A stretch of 53,559 nucleotides of DNA from Prevotella sp. (GCA_024681705.1 JAILAI010000265.1:1-53559); one strand, 5' to 3'. Numbered from the stretch's first letter, positions 1-9,172 are shown. A program made the numbers and translations. Notes: a model not told the origin generated them from the letters alone.

Positions 1-524
1 CAAGGACCTGTGTCGCCCATTTCCCAGAAGTTGTCGTGTTTGTTGCCGTTGATGATGTGGTCTGCGGGCACGTGTTTCAGCCAGAAACCGGCGGCTTCGT
101 CGTCGCGCTCCAGTCCTTCGGTGGCGTCGCCCTCGAAGACCGTCACGTAGAGGTCCTCGGGATTGAGCTTGAGCACATCCACTAGGTATTCCCATGCCAT
201 ATCGATGGCGCCCTCCTTGAAGTAGTCGCCAAACGACCAGTTGCCGAGCATCTCGAACATTGTGTGGTGGTAGGTGTCGTGACCAACCTCCTCAAGGTCG
301 TTGTGTTTACCGCTCACGCGCAAGCACTTTTGCGAGTCGGCGCGTCGGCGTGGCTCTGGGTCGCGTGTGCCCAGAATGATGTCTTTCCACTGGTTCATAC
401 CAGCGTTGGTGAACATCAGTGTTGGGTCGTCTTTGATGACCATCGGTGCAGAGGGCACGATGGCGTGTTGTTTCGACTCGAAGAACTTCTTGAACGAGTC
501 GCGAATCTCATTGGCTGTCATCAT
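1..524 (-). CDS. alaS: Alanyl-tRNA synthetase, N-terminal part (gene runs off left edge)
   Basis: Class II synthetase that charges tRNA-Ala in the cytoplasm. Only about 174 residues of a protein usually near 870 are inside the window, so the downstream anticodon-independent tRNA-binding, editing and C-Ala parts cannot be seen. The protein opens [18 protein letters not shown] and continues with [18 protein letters not shown], the conserved start of the AlaRS catalytic core; near the edge it reads [12 protein letters not shown], also highly conserved. There are two adjacent ATG codons. The upstream one (522-524) is chosen because the family commonly starts M-[LM]-T-A. A promoter box lies 37 bases upstream, and the MerR gene is divergent from it. 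Identification is firm; the missing 3' end is due only to the window edge. Confidence 0.96.
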   Translation of the reverse strand, partial: MMTANEIRDSFKKFFESKQHAIVPSAPMVIKDDPTLMFTNAGMNQWKDIILGTRDPEPRRRADSQKCLRVSGKHNDLEEVGHDTYHHTMFEMLGNWSFGDYFKEGAIDMAWEYLVDVLKLNPEDLYVTVFEGDATEGLERDDEAAGFWLKHVPADHIINGNKHDNFWEMGDTGP

Positions 525-560
525 TTTTATCGTTTTTTCTCTTTTTACTCTTTTAAGGTG

Positions 561-568
561 CAAAGGTA
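561..568 (-). promoter_or_regulatory. alaS promoter -7 box (TACCTTTG)
   Basis: CAAAGGTA on the plus strand reads TACCTTTG towards alaS and matches the Bacteroidota TAnnTTTG box. The roughly 40 bases upstream of it are nearly identical to those in front of rsmA at 31.2 kb. Confidence 0.75.
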
Positions 569-806
569 CGAATAAGCGAGCAAAACAACGAAAGAAAAAA
601 CAATTATTTTCGTTTTTTCGGGTGGAAGTACTTTGTTTAAAGCCAACCTTGTGTGTGTTAGTGAAGTATCAGCAATCATCCGTTTGTTGTGATTTATTGT
701 CATGACACTTTGGCTTTATGTTGTGAGTTTTTTTGCAAAAGCAAGAAAAATAAAATATCTTCCAATTTTTTTCGAAAGAAAAGAGTGGGATGTCTTATTT
801 TTTTCT

Positions 807-814
807 TAATTTTG
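807..814 (+). promoter_or_regulatory. -7 box (TAATTTTG) for the MerR-type gene
   Basis: TAATTTTG followed by C matches TAnnTTTG and ends 24 bases before the chosen ATG, which leaves a short leader. No good -33 TTG is visible at the usual distance. Confidence 0.6.
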
Positions 815-838
815 CAGAACAATCAAGAATATGGTATT

Positions 839-1186
839 ATGGCACTGAATACAGACAAGAACTTGAAGCTTTATTACACCATCAAAGAGGTAGCTGGCAT
901 GGTGGGCATGACAGAAAGCAACTTGCGTTTCTGGGAGAAGGAAATACCGCAGCTGAAGCCGAAAACATCGGCAAATGGCTTGCGGCAGTACACCGAGCAC
1001 GACATTGAGAATGTGCGCACGGTTTATAACTTGGTGAAAGTGCGCGGCTTCAAATTGTCCGCCGCCCGCAAAATGCTCTATCAGAACAAGCGCGGCGTAG
1101 ACAACAAGGCCCGTGTCATGGAGTCGCTCATACGAGTGCGCGACGAACTAAAGTCGCTGAAAAAACAACTCGATTACCTGACGTAA
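839..1186 (+). CDS. MerR-family transcriptional regulator (115 aa)
   Basis: Small cytoplasmic DNA-binding protein. Residues about 11-80 form a MerR winged helix-turn-helix: YYTIKEVAGMVGMTESNLRFWEKE is split here as YYTIKEVAGMVGM and SNLRFWEKE, followed by LRQYTEHDIENV and the wing. The C-terminal 30 residues are charged and probably a short dimerisation coil; no effector-binding domain follows. The reading frame stays open upstream, but ATG 839 is preferred because it lies just after the -7 box and gives the usual family length. It is divergent from alaS, a neighbourhood I recall from other Bacteroidales. The ligand and target genes cannot be read from the sequence. The family call is firm; the regulated process is unknown. 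Confidence 0.9.
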   Translation: MALNTDKNLKLYYTIKEVAGMVGMTESNLRFWEKEIPQLKPKTSANGLRQYTEHDIENVRTVYNLVKVRGFKLSAARKMLYQNKRGVDNKARVMESLIRVRDELKSLKKQLDYLT

Positions 1187-1271
1187 CCCTGTACCGCCCA
1201 TCCTTATAGGCAAAGCAACACTGCATTAGTTCCTTTTACGGGCCAGTTACTGAGCATAATAAAAAAGAAAT

Positions 1272-1306
1272 CCCCGATTCTTCTCAATGAGGAATCGGGG
1301 GATTTT
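1272..1306 (+). terminator. Rho-independent terminator after the MerR-type gene
   Basis: CCCCGATTC (1272-1280) pairs with GAATCGGGG (1292-1300), followed by GATTTTT. It lies 86 bases after the stop codon. Confidence 0.8.
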
Positions 1307-1450
1307 TATATCCACACATTCTAGAATAATAATGTTAACGAAGTGTTCAACGTCGTCATCATGTAGCGTGCTGATTAGAATATAGCGGTGTTTGATTGTC
1401 GTAGGCGACGCCTTTGAAGTGGTGCGCTGGTGATTTGCGTTGTTGTGGTT

Positions 1451-1540
1451 GGCGGGAGTGCATGAAAAAATCTAGAAAATTTTCATCGAAATTGGCGCTT
1501 TTGATGAAAAAAATCTAGATTTTTTATTCGAAACTTGGCG
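1451..1540. repeat. TCTAGA-palindrome repeat, copy 1
   Basis: Two TCTAGA centres at 1471 and 1514 are 43 bases apart. The second sits in the perfect palindrome AAAAAATCTAGATTTTTT (1508-1525). GGCG motifs at 1451, 1494 and 1537 are also spaced exactly 43 bases apart and interleave with the palindromes at about half that distance. See copies at 10.4, 30.8 and 43.9 kb. Confidence 0.85.
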
Positions 1541-1589
1541 GAATGGGTTGCCAAGGGTGCGGAAGAACGGTGTCAGGGGTGACGCTTTG

Positions 1590-2648
1590 TCAACGAGCTT
1601 TTGCTGGTAGCCAAGCGTTGTCGGCTCCAAACACCTCTTCAGGTGTGATGCGCTGGGCTTGTTTCTTAGTGAGTTGGTGGCTCCAAGGTGCGCGCTGCTT
1701 GGTGTCGGCACCTTCGCCGCTGTTGTTGTATTCCTCGTAGCGGGTGGTCTGTTCGTTGGTTTGTTTGCCCCAGTTGTGCCATCCTTCGGGACGGATATGG
1801 TTGCCCATGCGGCAGTTCATGAACAACGTGTGGGCATAGGGACGCCAAGGACGGCCAAGGAAAACTTGGTCGGCACCGTCGTCGGCTATCAGGTCGCAAT
1901 CGTTGAACACGTAGCCGTAGGCCACACCCTTTGGGGTGGAAGCTGCAGTGATATAGCTGTTTGTCTTGCTCTTGATGGTGCAATGCTCGAACCAAGCCGT
2001 TGAAGGACCGAAGATAAAGTCGGTGGTTCCCTCGATGTAACAGTTCAGGAAGAATATGCGCGTGTTGCCGACGCCGGTGTAAACGGTGTCTTGGTTGCCA
2101 AGTAAGCGGCAGCCGTTGAAGACCAGTCGGTCGCCCTCGGTGTGTAGTGCAACTGCCTGACCTAGTCGGGGCGCATTGTTCTCGATGGTGATGTTCTTGA
2201 AGGTGATGTCGGAACCTTCCACCTTGACGGTGAAGGTGCGGAAGGTGCCCATGGGCTGCTGACCGCTTTCTTTCTCTGGTTGGGGCGAAGCCTCGAAACC
2301 AATCTTCGGAATTGGGATGTTTGCGTGGTCGTCGTAGGTGATGATGGTTGTGGCAGCGTCCTCACCACAAATCTCAATATTGGTGAGCCATGATGGAACG
2401 ATGATTTTCTCTTTGTAGACGCCTTTTTTGACGAATATCACCTTGTGGTATTCCATGAATGCGCGGCATACCTCTATGGCTGAGCCGATGGTGCGGAACT
2501 CAGCTGTGCCATCGCGGGCTACGAAGAGCGTGTCGGGGTTGTCATAGCTCTTTGCCCATGTGGGGCAACAATAAAAAAATCCGAGAACCAACGACAGCAT
2601 GGCTATCATTGATCCCCGGTGTTTCGGGATGGGATTGATTGTTCTCAT
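1590..2648 (-). CDS. Pectinesterase (pectin methylesterase), secreted, 352 aa
   Basis: Carbohydrate esterase family 8 enzyme that removes methyl esters from homogalacturonan, preparing pectin for lyases and hydrolases. Start ATG 2648 gives an N-terminal signal peptide (hydrophobic segment about 14-32, likely cut after PTWA); the frame is open further upstream, but that extension would precede the signal peptide. Family motifs are intact: GQAVAL with Q165, GNQDT with Q186 and D187, DFIFG with D210, and LGRPW with R266 and W268. These match the catalytic Asp pair, oxyanion Gln and substrate Arg/Trp of known pectinesterases. Only one catalytic domain is present, with no binding module. It lies downstream of relA in the same direction, 70 bases after that stop codon. 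No other pectin gene is visible nearby, so it may act with enzymes encoded elsewhere. Confidence 0.94.
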   Translation of the reverse strand: MRTINPIPKHRGSMIAMLSLVLGFFYCCPTWAKSYDNPDTLFVARDGTAEFRTIGSAIEVCRAFMEYHKVIFVKKGVYKEKIIVPSWLTNIEICGEDAATTIITYDDHANIPIPKIGFEASPQPEKESGQQPMGTFRTFTVKVEGSDITFKNITIENNAPRLGQAVALHTEGDRLVFNGCRLLGNQDTVYTGVGNTRIFFLNCYIEGTTDFIFGPSTAWFEHCTIKSKTNSYITAASTPKGVAYGYVFNDCDLIADDGADQVFLGRPWRPYAHTLFMNCRMGNHIRPEGWHNWGKQTNEQTTRYEEYNNSGEGADTKQRAPWSHQLTKKQAQRITPEEVFGADNAWLPAKAR

Positions 2649-2718
2649 GATGATGTTATGCGTGTAATGTGAAGTCGGGTGGTGGATAGAGTGGGGTGTA
2701 GCGGTGCGATTCGAGCAA

Positions 2719-5004
2719 TCAGTTGATGTTCTGTATCTCCTGTACACCGTTTACGTCCTTCAGCTGTTCGATGATTTTCTGAACGTCTTCGCGGTCGTGC
2801 ACACGTAGTTCTATGAGTCCGTCGAAGATGCTTTCCTCGCATGTGAACACGACCTTGCGGATGTTGACGTTGAGTTGTCGCGAGATGATCTGCGTCACTT
2901 CGTTGAGCAGGCCGATGCGGTCGATGCCTCTTAGCTTGATGGTACCCGAGAAGAAGAGCTGCTTGTGCATGTCCCATTTCACATCGAGGATGCGGTTGCC
3001 GAAGCTCGACTTCAGCTTGTTGGCCACAGGGCAGTTGCGCTTGTGTATCTCGATGCGGTTCTTGCCGTCGATGAATCCAAGGGCGTCGTCGCCGGGAATA
3101 GGTCGGCAGCAGGAAGGGAAGATGAATTGCGAGATGTTGTTCTCGGTGATGATGATGGGTTCCTTGCGGTTGAAGTCCTTCGGCACGATGAAGTAGTTCT
3201 GACTTTCAACGAGCGTTTGTGAAGATTTTGACTTGTCTTTGCCGATGAAGGGCACGTAGCGGCGCCAGCCTTTCTTCGCGTTGTCGCCCTTGTTCTTGTT
3301 GTGTAGTTCGTCGAGGTCCTTTTCTCCAAGGATGATGCGCTTGTCGCCCAATGCCTGGAAAAGGTTCTCGGGTTTCTTCACTTCGTGGAACTCGCAGAGC
3401 TTGTCGAGCACCGATGTAGTCATCTCCATCGAGTTTCGTTCGAGCCAGTCTATCAGAATCTTCTCTCCCTTCTTCTGAATCTCTCGTCCTTCTCTTCGCA
3501 GCACGGCCTGAATCTTGTTCTTTGCCTTGGCCGTTGAGACGAAATTGATCCATTCGGGCGACACGTGCTGTGAGTTGCTGGTGAGGATTTCCACCTGATC
3601 GCCGCTCTGCAACTTGTGGCTCAGCGGCACCAGTTTGTGGTTTACTTTGGCGCCAATGCAGTGGCTGCCGAGGAAAGTGTGAATCTGGAAGGCAAAGTCG
3701 AGTGCTGTACAGCCTGCGGGCATGGTCTTGATTTCGCCTTTGGGTGTAAACACGAATATCTCGCTGGCAAAGAGGTTCAGCTTGATGGCATCGAGGAAGT
3801 CCATCGCATCGGGCTGCGGATCGTCCAGAATCTCCTTGATGGTGCGTAGCCAGTTGTTCAGTTCGCCCTCGTCCTCGGTATACTCGTCATCGGGTTCTCC
3901 GTCCTTGTATTTCCAATGGGCAGCAAAGCCTTGCTCGGCTATCTCGTTCATTCTGTCAGAACGTATCTGCACTTCAATCCATCTGCCCTGATGCGACATC
4001 AAGGTTACGTGCAGAGCTTGGTAGCCATTGGCTTTCGGATGGCTGAGCCAGTCGCGCAGACGGTCGGGATGACTCTTGTAGATCTGGCTGATGCGGACGT
4101 AGATGTTGAAGCATTCGTTGATTTCCTCTTCGCGTTTCTTGGGTGTGAAGATGATGCGGACGGCCAGAATATCGTAGATTTCGTTGAACGTGATATTCTT
4201 GTTCTGCATCTTGTTCCAGATGGAGTAGGGGCTTTTTACGCGTGCCTTTATCTCGTAGTCCACTCCCATCTGGTCGAGTGCCTGGCGGATGGGCGCGGTG
4301 AAGTTGCTGAACAGTTCGTCGCGCTGCTCTTGCGTGATTTCCAGTTTCTTTGTGATGGCCTTGTATTCCTCGGGGTGTTCAAAGCGGAAGCTGAGGTTCT
4401 CGAGCTCGGTCTTTATCTTGTTGAGTCCCAGACGGTTGGCAAGCGGCGCATAGATGTAGAGCGTCTCGCCGGCAATCTTGTACTGCTTGTTGGCGGGCTG
4501 ACTCTCAAGTGTGCGCATGTTGTGCAGACGGTCGGCAATCTTGATGAGGATGACGCGGATGTCGTCGCTCATGGTGAGCAGCAGCTTTTTGAAGTTCTCG
4601 GCCTGTGCCGATGCCTGTTCGCCGAAGATGCCGCCGGAGATTTTGGTCAGTCCGTCGACAATCTGCGCAATCTTGGGGCCGAAAATGTTCTCGATATCTT
4701 CAACGGTGTAGTCGGTGTCTTCGACCACATCGTGAAGCAATGCTGAGCAAATACTGGTGGAGCCGAGCCCGATTTCCGAACAGGCAATCTGGGCAACAGC
4801 GATGGGATGCATAATATAAGGCTCGCCCGACAAGCGCTTCACGCCTTTGTGAGCCTGCCTTGCGAAGTTAAATGCCTTGGTGATGATGTCTACCTTTTTG
4901 CGGTGACGCGAACTGAGATAGCTTTCCAGCAATTTCTGAAAAGCGTCGTTTACCATTTGATCCTCGGCTGATTCTTTGGCCGTGTTCTTAATCGTCTCAT
5001 CCAT
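2719..5004 (-). CDS. Bifunctional (p)ppGpp synthetase/hydrolase, RelA/SpoT family, 761 aa
   Basis: Makes and degrades the stringent-response alarmones in the cytoplasm. Order of domains: HD hydrolase (about 40-200) with YIMHP (H66) and HDVVED (H91, D92), both intact, so hydrolysis is expected; synthetase (about 245-385) beginning RVKSPYSIWNKM and closing with the conserved AEQGFAAHWKYK; TGS domain (about 405-465) starting FVFTPKGEIKTMPAG; a helical region; C-terminal ACT domain (about 690-761). The length fits the long ribosome-associated class. ATG 5004 starts a normal N-terminus. It is the fourth gene downstream of parA (parA, parB, DUF5683, MltD-like, then this gene), 78 bases after the MltD-like stop. 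Symbols relA, spoT and rel are all used for this gene, so none is assigned. Confidence 0.97.
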   Translation of the reverse strand: MDETIKNTAKESAEDQMVNDAFQKLLESYLSSRHRKKVDIITKAFNFARQAHKGVKRLSGEPYIMHPIAVAQIACSEIGLGSTSICSALLHDVVEDTDYTVEDIENIFGPKIAQIVDGLTKISGGIFGEQASAQAENFKKLLLTMSDDIRVILIKIADRLHNMRTLESQPANKQYKIAGETLYIYAPLANRLGLNKIKTELENLSFRFEHPEEYKAITKKLEITQEQRDELFSNFTAPIRQALDQMGVDYEIKARVKSPYSIWNKMQNKNITFNEIYDILAVRIIFTPKKREEEINECFNIYVRISQIYKSHPDRLRDWLSHPKANGYQALHVTLMSHQGRWIEVQIRSDRMNEIAEQGFAAHWKYKDGEPDDEYTEDEGELNNWLRTIKEILDDPQPDAMDFLDAIKLNLFASEIFVFTPKGEIKTMPAGCTALDFAFQIHTFLGSHCIGAKVNHKLVPLSHKLQSGDQVEILTSNSQHVSPEWINFVSTAKAKNKIQAVLRREGREIQKKGEKILIDWLERNSMEMTTSVLDKLCEFHEVKKPENLFQALGDKRIILGEKDLDELHNKNKGDNAKKGWRRYVPFIGKDKSKSSQTLVESQNYFIVPKDFNRKEPIIITENNISQFIFPSCCRPIPGDDALGFIDGKNRIEIHKRNCPVANKLKSSFGNRILDVKWDMHKQLFFSGTIKLRGIDRIGLLNEVTQIISRQLNVNIRKVVFTCEESIFDGLIELRVHDREDVQKIIEQLKDVNGVQEIQNIN

Positions 5005-5082
5005 AGGCCTTTGATTCTAAAAAGTAAAAAGGTAGGTGGCCACCACGAAGATGGCCTTTTCGTGTGCAGCTTCGCTCAGTCT

Positions 5083-6582
5083 TTATTTCACGCGAAGCTT
5101 CTTTCCGGCACGGATATTGTCGCCTTTGATGCCGTTCAGCTTACGCAGTTTGTCGACTGTTGTTCCGTGCTTGCGCGCCAGGCTTGTGAGGGTTTGTCCT
5201 TGTTCTACGGTTACGCTCTGCGACTGCTGACGTGCTGCCTTCCCTCGGCGGCCTTTCCCACGTTGTTGTCTGGCTGCTTGTTGCTGGGCGGCCTGTTGCT
5301 GTTTCCTTGAAGTTCTACTGTAACGACTACTGCGCGATGACTGTCTGCTTTGACGTGTCTGCGCCGTTTCTCCACGCTTGTACGAACGTGTTGAGGCCGT
5401 GTAGTTTGTGCGGCTCTGTGTGTATCCTGTGCGATTCTGTGTGTAGGATTGGCGCGGTGCGGCCTCTGGTTGGGTGTCGGCCTGCGTGATGGCCACCTCC
5501 GAGCGCTTTGTTATCAGTCGGTTCGCGTCGTAAGCATAGATGCTGTCCTCATTGTCAATGAATTGAGTGACGTATTGTTGCGGCAGACGAATGACAGAAG
5601 GTTTACTGCTTCCGTTCACGATGTCGCGGCGATACTGCGGGTTGAGCGTCCGCAACTCGTCAACGCTGATACCCATTACACCAGCAATCTGCTTGAAATG
5701 AACATCGCGCGACACCATGATGGTGTCCGACTTCAGCGGCAGCTCAGTGCGCATGGGGCAGATATTGTGCTCGCAATAGTAACTCATGATGTAGTTGGCG
5801 GCAATGAAAGCTGGCACGTAGCCCTGCGTTTCCTTGGGCAGATACTTGTAGATGGTCCAGTAGTCTGTCGATCCACCTGCGCGGTGCATGGCTTTGTTGA
5901 TGGTACCGGGACCGCAGTTGTAGGCTGCGATGACGGTATTCCAATCGCCGTAGATTTTGTAGAGGTCCTTCAGAAGCTGTGCTGCCGCATAAGAAGACTT
6001 GATAGGGTCGCGGCGCTCGTCAACAAGAGAGTTGATCTCTAGTCCGTATTGCTTTCCCGATTCCACCATGAACTGCCACAATCCCGATGCTCCGGCAGGT
6101 GAAGTGACGGAAGGATGAAGTCCCGATTCGATGACCGGCAGGTAGCGAAGTTCCAAAGGCAGGTTGTTGGCTTCCAAAGCCTGCTCGAAGATAGGCATGT
6201 AGAAGTTGGAAGCTCCCAGCATATAGGCCACCGAACGGCGCAGGTTCACGGCATAGCGGTCGATGAATTTGCGCACCACTTCGTTGTAGGGCATCTCCAT
6301 CACTGTGGGCAGACGGCGCAGACGTTCGACGTAGGTCTCCTTGCTGTATTCCGGATTCGTGTTGTCGAAGTTGCAGTCTTGCTCGTTCAGATAGGTGCGT
6401 GAGTTATAGAGATTGAGCAGGCTGTCAATCTCCACAAGCATGCCTTCAGGCACATCGATGGATTCCTGAGAACCGTCTTCTGCCGTGAAGGTGATCTCGT
6501 CGTTATCAACAGTCTGTGCTTGGGTGGCGCAATGGGAGCCGAGCAAAATGGCGGCCACGATCAAGTATTTCTTCATTTTCAT
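5083..6582 (-). CDS. Membrane-associated lytic transglycosylase with LysM, MltD-like, 499 aa
   Basis: Cleaves peptidoglycan glycan strands in the periplasm to form anhydromuropeptides. A signal peptide covers residues 1-22 (cut near ATQA-Q). The SLT catalytic domain spans about 130-260: the catalytic Glu is E152 in LPVIESGLHP, followed by SPAGASGLWQF and AAYNCGPG. A degenerate LysM-like segment lies around 288-330, then a low-complexity Gln/Arg/Ser-rich linker (about 370-450), and a clear C-terminal LysM domain (last 45 residues, VEQGQTLTSLARKHG). The basic linker probably lies against the cell wall. The gene sits between the DUF5683 gene (64 bases upstream) and relA and is probably co-transcribed from the parA promoter. 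Catalysis and location are firm; the cellular role (division, recycling) is open. Confidence 0.93.
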   Translation of the reverse strand: MKMKKYLIVAAILLGSHCATQAQTVDNDEITFTAEDGSQESIDVPEGMLVEIDSLLNLYNSRTYLNEQDCNFDNTNPEYSKETYVERLRRLPTVMEMPYNEVVRKFIDRYAVNLRRSVAYMLGASNFYMPIFEQALEANNLPLELRYLPVIESGLHPSVTSPAGASGLWQFMVESGKQYGLEINSLVDERRDPIKSSYAAAQLLKDLYKIYGDWNTVIAAYNCGPGTINKAMHRAGGSTDYWTIYKYLPKETQGYVPAFIAANYIMSYYCEHNICPMRTELPLKSDTIMVSRDVHFKQIAGVMGISVDELRTLNPQYRRDIVNGSSKPSVIRLPQQYVTQFIDNEDSIYAYDANRLITKRSEVAITQADTQPEAAPRQSYTQNRTGYTQSRTNYTASTRSYKRGETAQTRQSRQSSRSSRYSRTSRKQQQAAQQQAARQQRGKGRRGKAARQQSQSVTVEQGQTLTSLARKHGTTVDKLRKLNGIKGDNIRAGKKLRVK

Positions 6583-6646
6583 CTTCTTATTTGGGATTTC
6601 TATTTTCTATTCCTTGTGGTTATGACAGATACGTCTTGAGGTCTTG

Positions 6647-7381
6647 TCAGAAATTCAGCGCGCAACTCAGTCCTACGCCCGATGAATGGAGCGGATTAGT
6701 CCCCTTGTTCCCGTTTTGAATGACGGTGGGAGCAACGCGCATGCTGAGGTCGTCGGAGATGTCGAACTCTGAAAGTGAGGCGTCGACATAGGCGTCGATG
6801 ATGGACAAAGCGTAGACACCGATGAGGATAAATGCACTCATGTCGCGGTAGCGGCGGTAGTAGTCCTTACGCTTCTTGAACTTTGTCTGGTAGGTCGACA
6901 TGTTCTCCTCCGTGATGGTTCGCCCCAAGTGCAGGAACTGGTTGTAGCTTTGCGTCTCGGGATTGTCGTCCATGATGTCCATATATGCCTGCGAATAGTC
7001 GCGATACATTATATTATTCCATCGCATGGCGTAGATACATCCCACGAACCCTCCATATATGATGGGCAGCTTCCAGTACTTGCGGTTGTAGATTTGTCCG
7101 GCACCAGGCAGCACGATGGCCAACCACATGGCCCTTTTCGCGTTGGGTCGCCATTGGCTCCAGTCGCGTTTGGGCTTCTTCAATGAGATGGTGTCGAACA
7201 TGAACGATCCTTCCTCAAGACCGTAGTCGTCGTCGATGAACACGGGTGTCTCGTCTTCGTAGACAGGCTGTGGTATGGAATCGGGCGGCAGTGTCCAGAT
7301 GGAGTCTGCCTCTTCCTGTGCCCCTGCTGCCGTAGAGAGCAGAGTCACCACCATCAGAAGGATGTATTTGACTATTCTCAC
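6647..7381 (-). CDS. DUF5683 family membrane/envelope protein, 244 aa
   Basis: Conserved Bacteroidota protein of unknown function that usually accompanies parAB. It has a signal peptide or first membrane helix at residues 4-21, an acidic stretch, then RPNAKRAMWLAIVLPGAGQI with YNRKYWKLPIIYGGFVGCIY, the hallmark DUF5683 core with two short hydrophobic segments. The start codon is GTG (7379-7381) and overlaps the parB stop as GTGA, indicating translational coupling. The next in-frame ATG would cut into the signal sequence, so GTG is preferred. Its constant position between ParB and a cell-wall lytic enzyme hints at a link between chromosome segregation and envelope growth, but that is inference only. 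Confidence 0.85.
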   Translation of the reverse strand: MRIVKYILLMVVTLLSTAAGAQEEADSIWTLPPDSIPQPVYEDETPVFIDDDYGLEEGSFMFDTISLKKPKRDWSQWRPNAKRAMWLAIVLPGAGQIYNRKYWKLPIIYGGFVGCIYAMRWNNIMYRDYSQAYMDIMDDNPETQSYNQFLHLGRTITEENMSTYQTKFKKRKDYYRRYRDMSAFILIGVYALSIIDAYVDASLSEFDISDDLSMRVAPTVIQNGNKGTNPLHSSGVGLSCALNF

Positions 7382-8265
7382 TGCAGTTTGCCGAACACGT
7401 TCATGATGCGTTCCAGTTCCTCTTCGTTGGCGAAGGGGATGCTGATTTTACCTTTACCCTTGGCATTGCAGGTCATTTCGACGCGTGTGCTGAGCACGTC
7501 AGCCAGTTTTATTCTGGCGGCGCTGACATTTTCGGGCAACTGCTTCTTGGTCGTCAGTTTCTTGCGTCCAGCCTGCATGTCCTCGCCGTTCTTCACCATT
7601 CTCACCATTTCCTCCACCTTTCTTACGGAGTAGGCGTTCTTCTGAATCTCGCGGAAGAGGGCGATTTGCTGTGCCGGACTATCGAGTGACAGCAAGGCAC
7701 GGGCGTGGCCCATGTCTATTTCCTTTTTCTGAAGTGCCATCTGCACTTGTGCAGGCAGCTTCAGCAGTCTCAGGTAGTTGGTGATGGCGGTGCGGCTTTT
7801 TCCCACTCGCTCAGCCACTTTATCCTGTGTCTTGTCAGTGGTTTCCATCAGATGCTGGTAGGCAAGGGCAATCTCGATGGCGTTGAGGTCTTCGCGCTGT
7901 ATGTTTTCCACCAAAGCCATCTCCATCACCTCCTCGTCCTTGATGGTGCGGATATAGGCAGGCACCGACGTCAGACCTGCAATCTGCGAGGCACGCCAAC
8001 GTCGTTCGCCGGCCACTATCTGGAAACGGTTTTCGCCCGTCTGCCTCAGTGTCAGCGGCACCACGATGCCAATCTCGCCGATGCTCTGTGCCAGTTCCTG
8101 CAAAGCCGTCTCGTCGAACTCCCGACGCGGTTGGTTCGGGTTGGGTTCTATCTGGCTGAGAGGTATCTCGTTGATGGTCGATGAGCCCTGTGTCTTCACA
8201 TCGTTTGTCGAAATGAGGGCATCGAGGCCTCGGCCGAGCGCACTATATTTCTTCTTTACTGCCAT
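7378..8265 (-). CDS. parB: Chromosome partitioning protein ParB, 295 aa
   Basis: DNA-binding CTPase-type partner of ParA that loads on parS sites near the origin. The start is set at ATG 8265 (MAVKKKYSALGRGLDALI), the classic ParB N-terminus; the open frame upstream of it is non-conserved. The ParB/Sulfiredoxin-like domain (about 28-120) includes QIEPNPNQPRREFDE and the arginine patch GERRWRAS. A helix-turn-helix follows (about 130-190; VAERVGKSRTAITNYLRLL), then GHARALLSL, and a C-terminal dimerisation part. It lies 49 bases after parA and overlaps the next gene by four bases. I saw no clear parS palindrome (GTTTCACGTGAAAC type) in the window. Confidence 0.96.
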   Translation of the reverse strand: MAVKKKYSALGRGLDALISTNDVKTQGSSTINEIPLSQIEPNPNQPRREFDETALQELAQSIGEIGIVVPLTLRQTGENRFQIVAGERRWRASQIAGLTSVPAYIRTIKDEEVMEMALVENIQREDLNAIEIALAYQHLMETTDKTQDKVAERVGKSRTAITNYLRLLKLPAQVQMALQKKEIDMGHARALLSLDSPAQQIALFREIQKNAYSVRKVEEMVRMVKNGEDMQAGRKKLTTKKQLPENVSAARIKLADVLSTRVEMTCNAKGKGKISIPFANEEELERIMNVFGKLQ

Positions 8266-8314
8266 ATATGCAATTATCGGTAGGGTCTTTCCCGCCAATG
8301 CGGGAGCGTCCCAA

Positions 8315-9079
8315 CTATTTGTTACGGTTAATGATTTCCTTGGCCAGCGACAAGTGGTTCTTCGCACCGGTAGAGTCGGCGTCGTAGAGAATGACGGGCA
8401 GTCCGTGCGACGGACTTTCCGACAACTTCACGTTGCGCTGAATGACGGTCTTGAACACCAGTTCCTGGAAGTGGCGTTTCACCTCGTCGTATATCTGATT
8501 GGCCAGACGCAGACGCTGGTCGTACATGGTCAGCAGGAATCCTTCTATCTCCAGCTTCGGGTTCAGACGGCTCTTGATGATCTTGATGGTGTTCAGCAAC
8601 TTACTGATGCCTTCCAATGCAAAATACTCACATTGTACGGGTATGATGACCGAGTCGGCAGCTGTCAGCGCGTTTACGGTGATGAGTCCGAGCGACGGCG
8701 AGCAGTCAATCAGTATGTAGTCGTATTCTTTCTTGATAGGATCCAGCAGGTTCTTCAGTACCTGTTCGCGCTGTTCCATTTCGAGCATTTCAATCTCAGC
8801 TCCCACCAGGTTCACATGACTCGGAATAATGTCCAGTCCCTCGATGTCAGTGGTGTACATCGCGTCGCGTATGTCAGCTTGGTCGATGATGCATTCGTAG
8901 ATGCTGCAGTCGATGTCGTTGATGTTGACGCCCAGTCCGCTCGATGCGTTTGCCTGCGGGTCGGCATCAATCACCAGCACCGTTTTCTCCAGCGTTGCCA
9001 GCGAAGCTGCCAGGTTGATGGTCGTGGTTGTCTTGCCGACGCCACCTTTCTGGTTAGCTAATGCAATGATTTTTCCCAT
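8315..9079 (-). CDS. parA: Chromosome partitioning ATPase ParA (Soj type), 254 aa
   Basis: Deviant Walker-type ATPase that forms a nucleoid-bound gradient and moves ParB-parS complexes. The Walker A motif KGGVGKTT is at residues 10-17, ADPQANAS follows the A' aspartate region (about 40-47), and the Walker B region is YILIDCSPSLG (about 119-129). The N-terminus MGKIIALANQ has no HTH extension, so this is the chromosomal Soj type and not a plasmid ParA. It is first in the operon parA-parB-DUF5683-MltD-relA. A -7 box at 9165-9172 predicts an approximately 80-base leader. Confidence 0.97.
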   Translation of the reverse strand: MGKIIALANQKGGVGKTTTTINLAASLATLEKTVLVIDADPQANASSGLGVNINDIDCSIYECIIDQADIRDAMYTTDIEGLDIIPSHVNLVGAEIEMLEMEQREQVLKNLLDPIKKEYDYILIDCSPSLGLITVNALTAADSVIIPVQCEYFALEGISKLLNTIKIIKSRLNPKLEIEGFLLTMYDQRLRLANQIYDEVKRHFQELVFKTVIQRNVKLSESPSHGLPVILYDADSTGAKNHLSLAKEIINRNK

Positions 9080-9164
9080 ATCTTACCTTTATATATACCT
9101 TGACATCACCTGACTATGGGCATTCGCGAAGTCAGGAGACGCTTTTATCATAAGAAAATTTGTG

Positions 9165-9172
9165 CAAAGATA
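9165..9172 (-). promoter_or_regulatory. parA -7 box (TATCTTTG)
   Basis: CAAAGATA on the plus strand reads TATCTTTG towards parA. A TTG lies about 22 bases upstream on the same strand (plus-strand CAA at 9195-9197), slightly further than usual. Confidence 0.65.

Larger units (their letters stand above)
1187..1589. other. Intergenic stretch between MerR gene and pectinesterase
   Basis: 403 bases without a recognisable gene. It holds the MerR-gene terminator (1272-1306) and copy 1 of the TCTAGA repeat family (1451-1540). A lone ATTCTAGAAT at 1318-1327 is not in the repeat context. The rest shows nothing recognisable. Confidence 0.7.

Noticed and set aside
264-705. Plus-strand frames over the alaS start
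   Set aside because: They are antisense to the unmistakable AlaRS N-terminus and its promoter.
1318-1327. ATTCTAGAAT as a further repeat copy
   Set aside because: It lacks the A/T arms, the GGCGC unit and the 43-base partner.
3916-4746. 276-codon frame on the plus strand inside relA
   Set aside because: Antisense shadow of a highly conserved gene.
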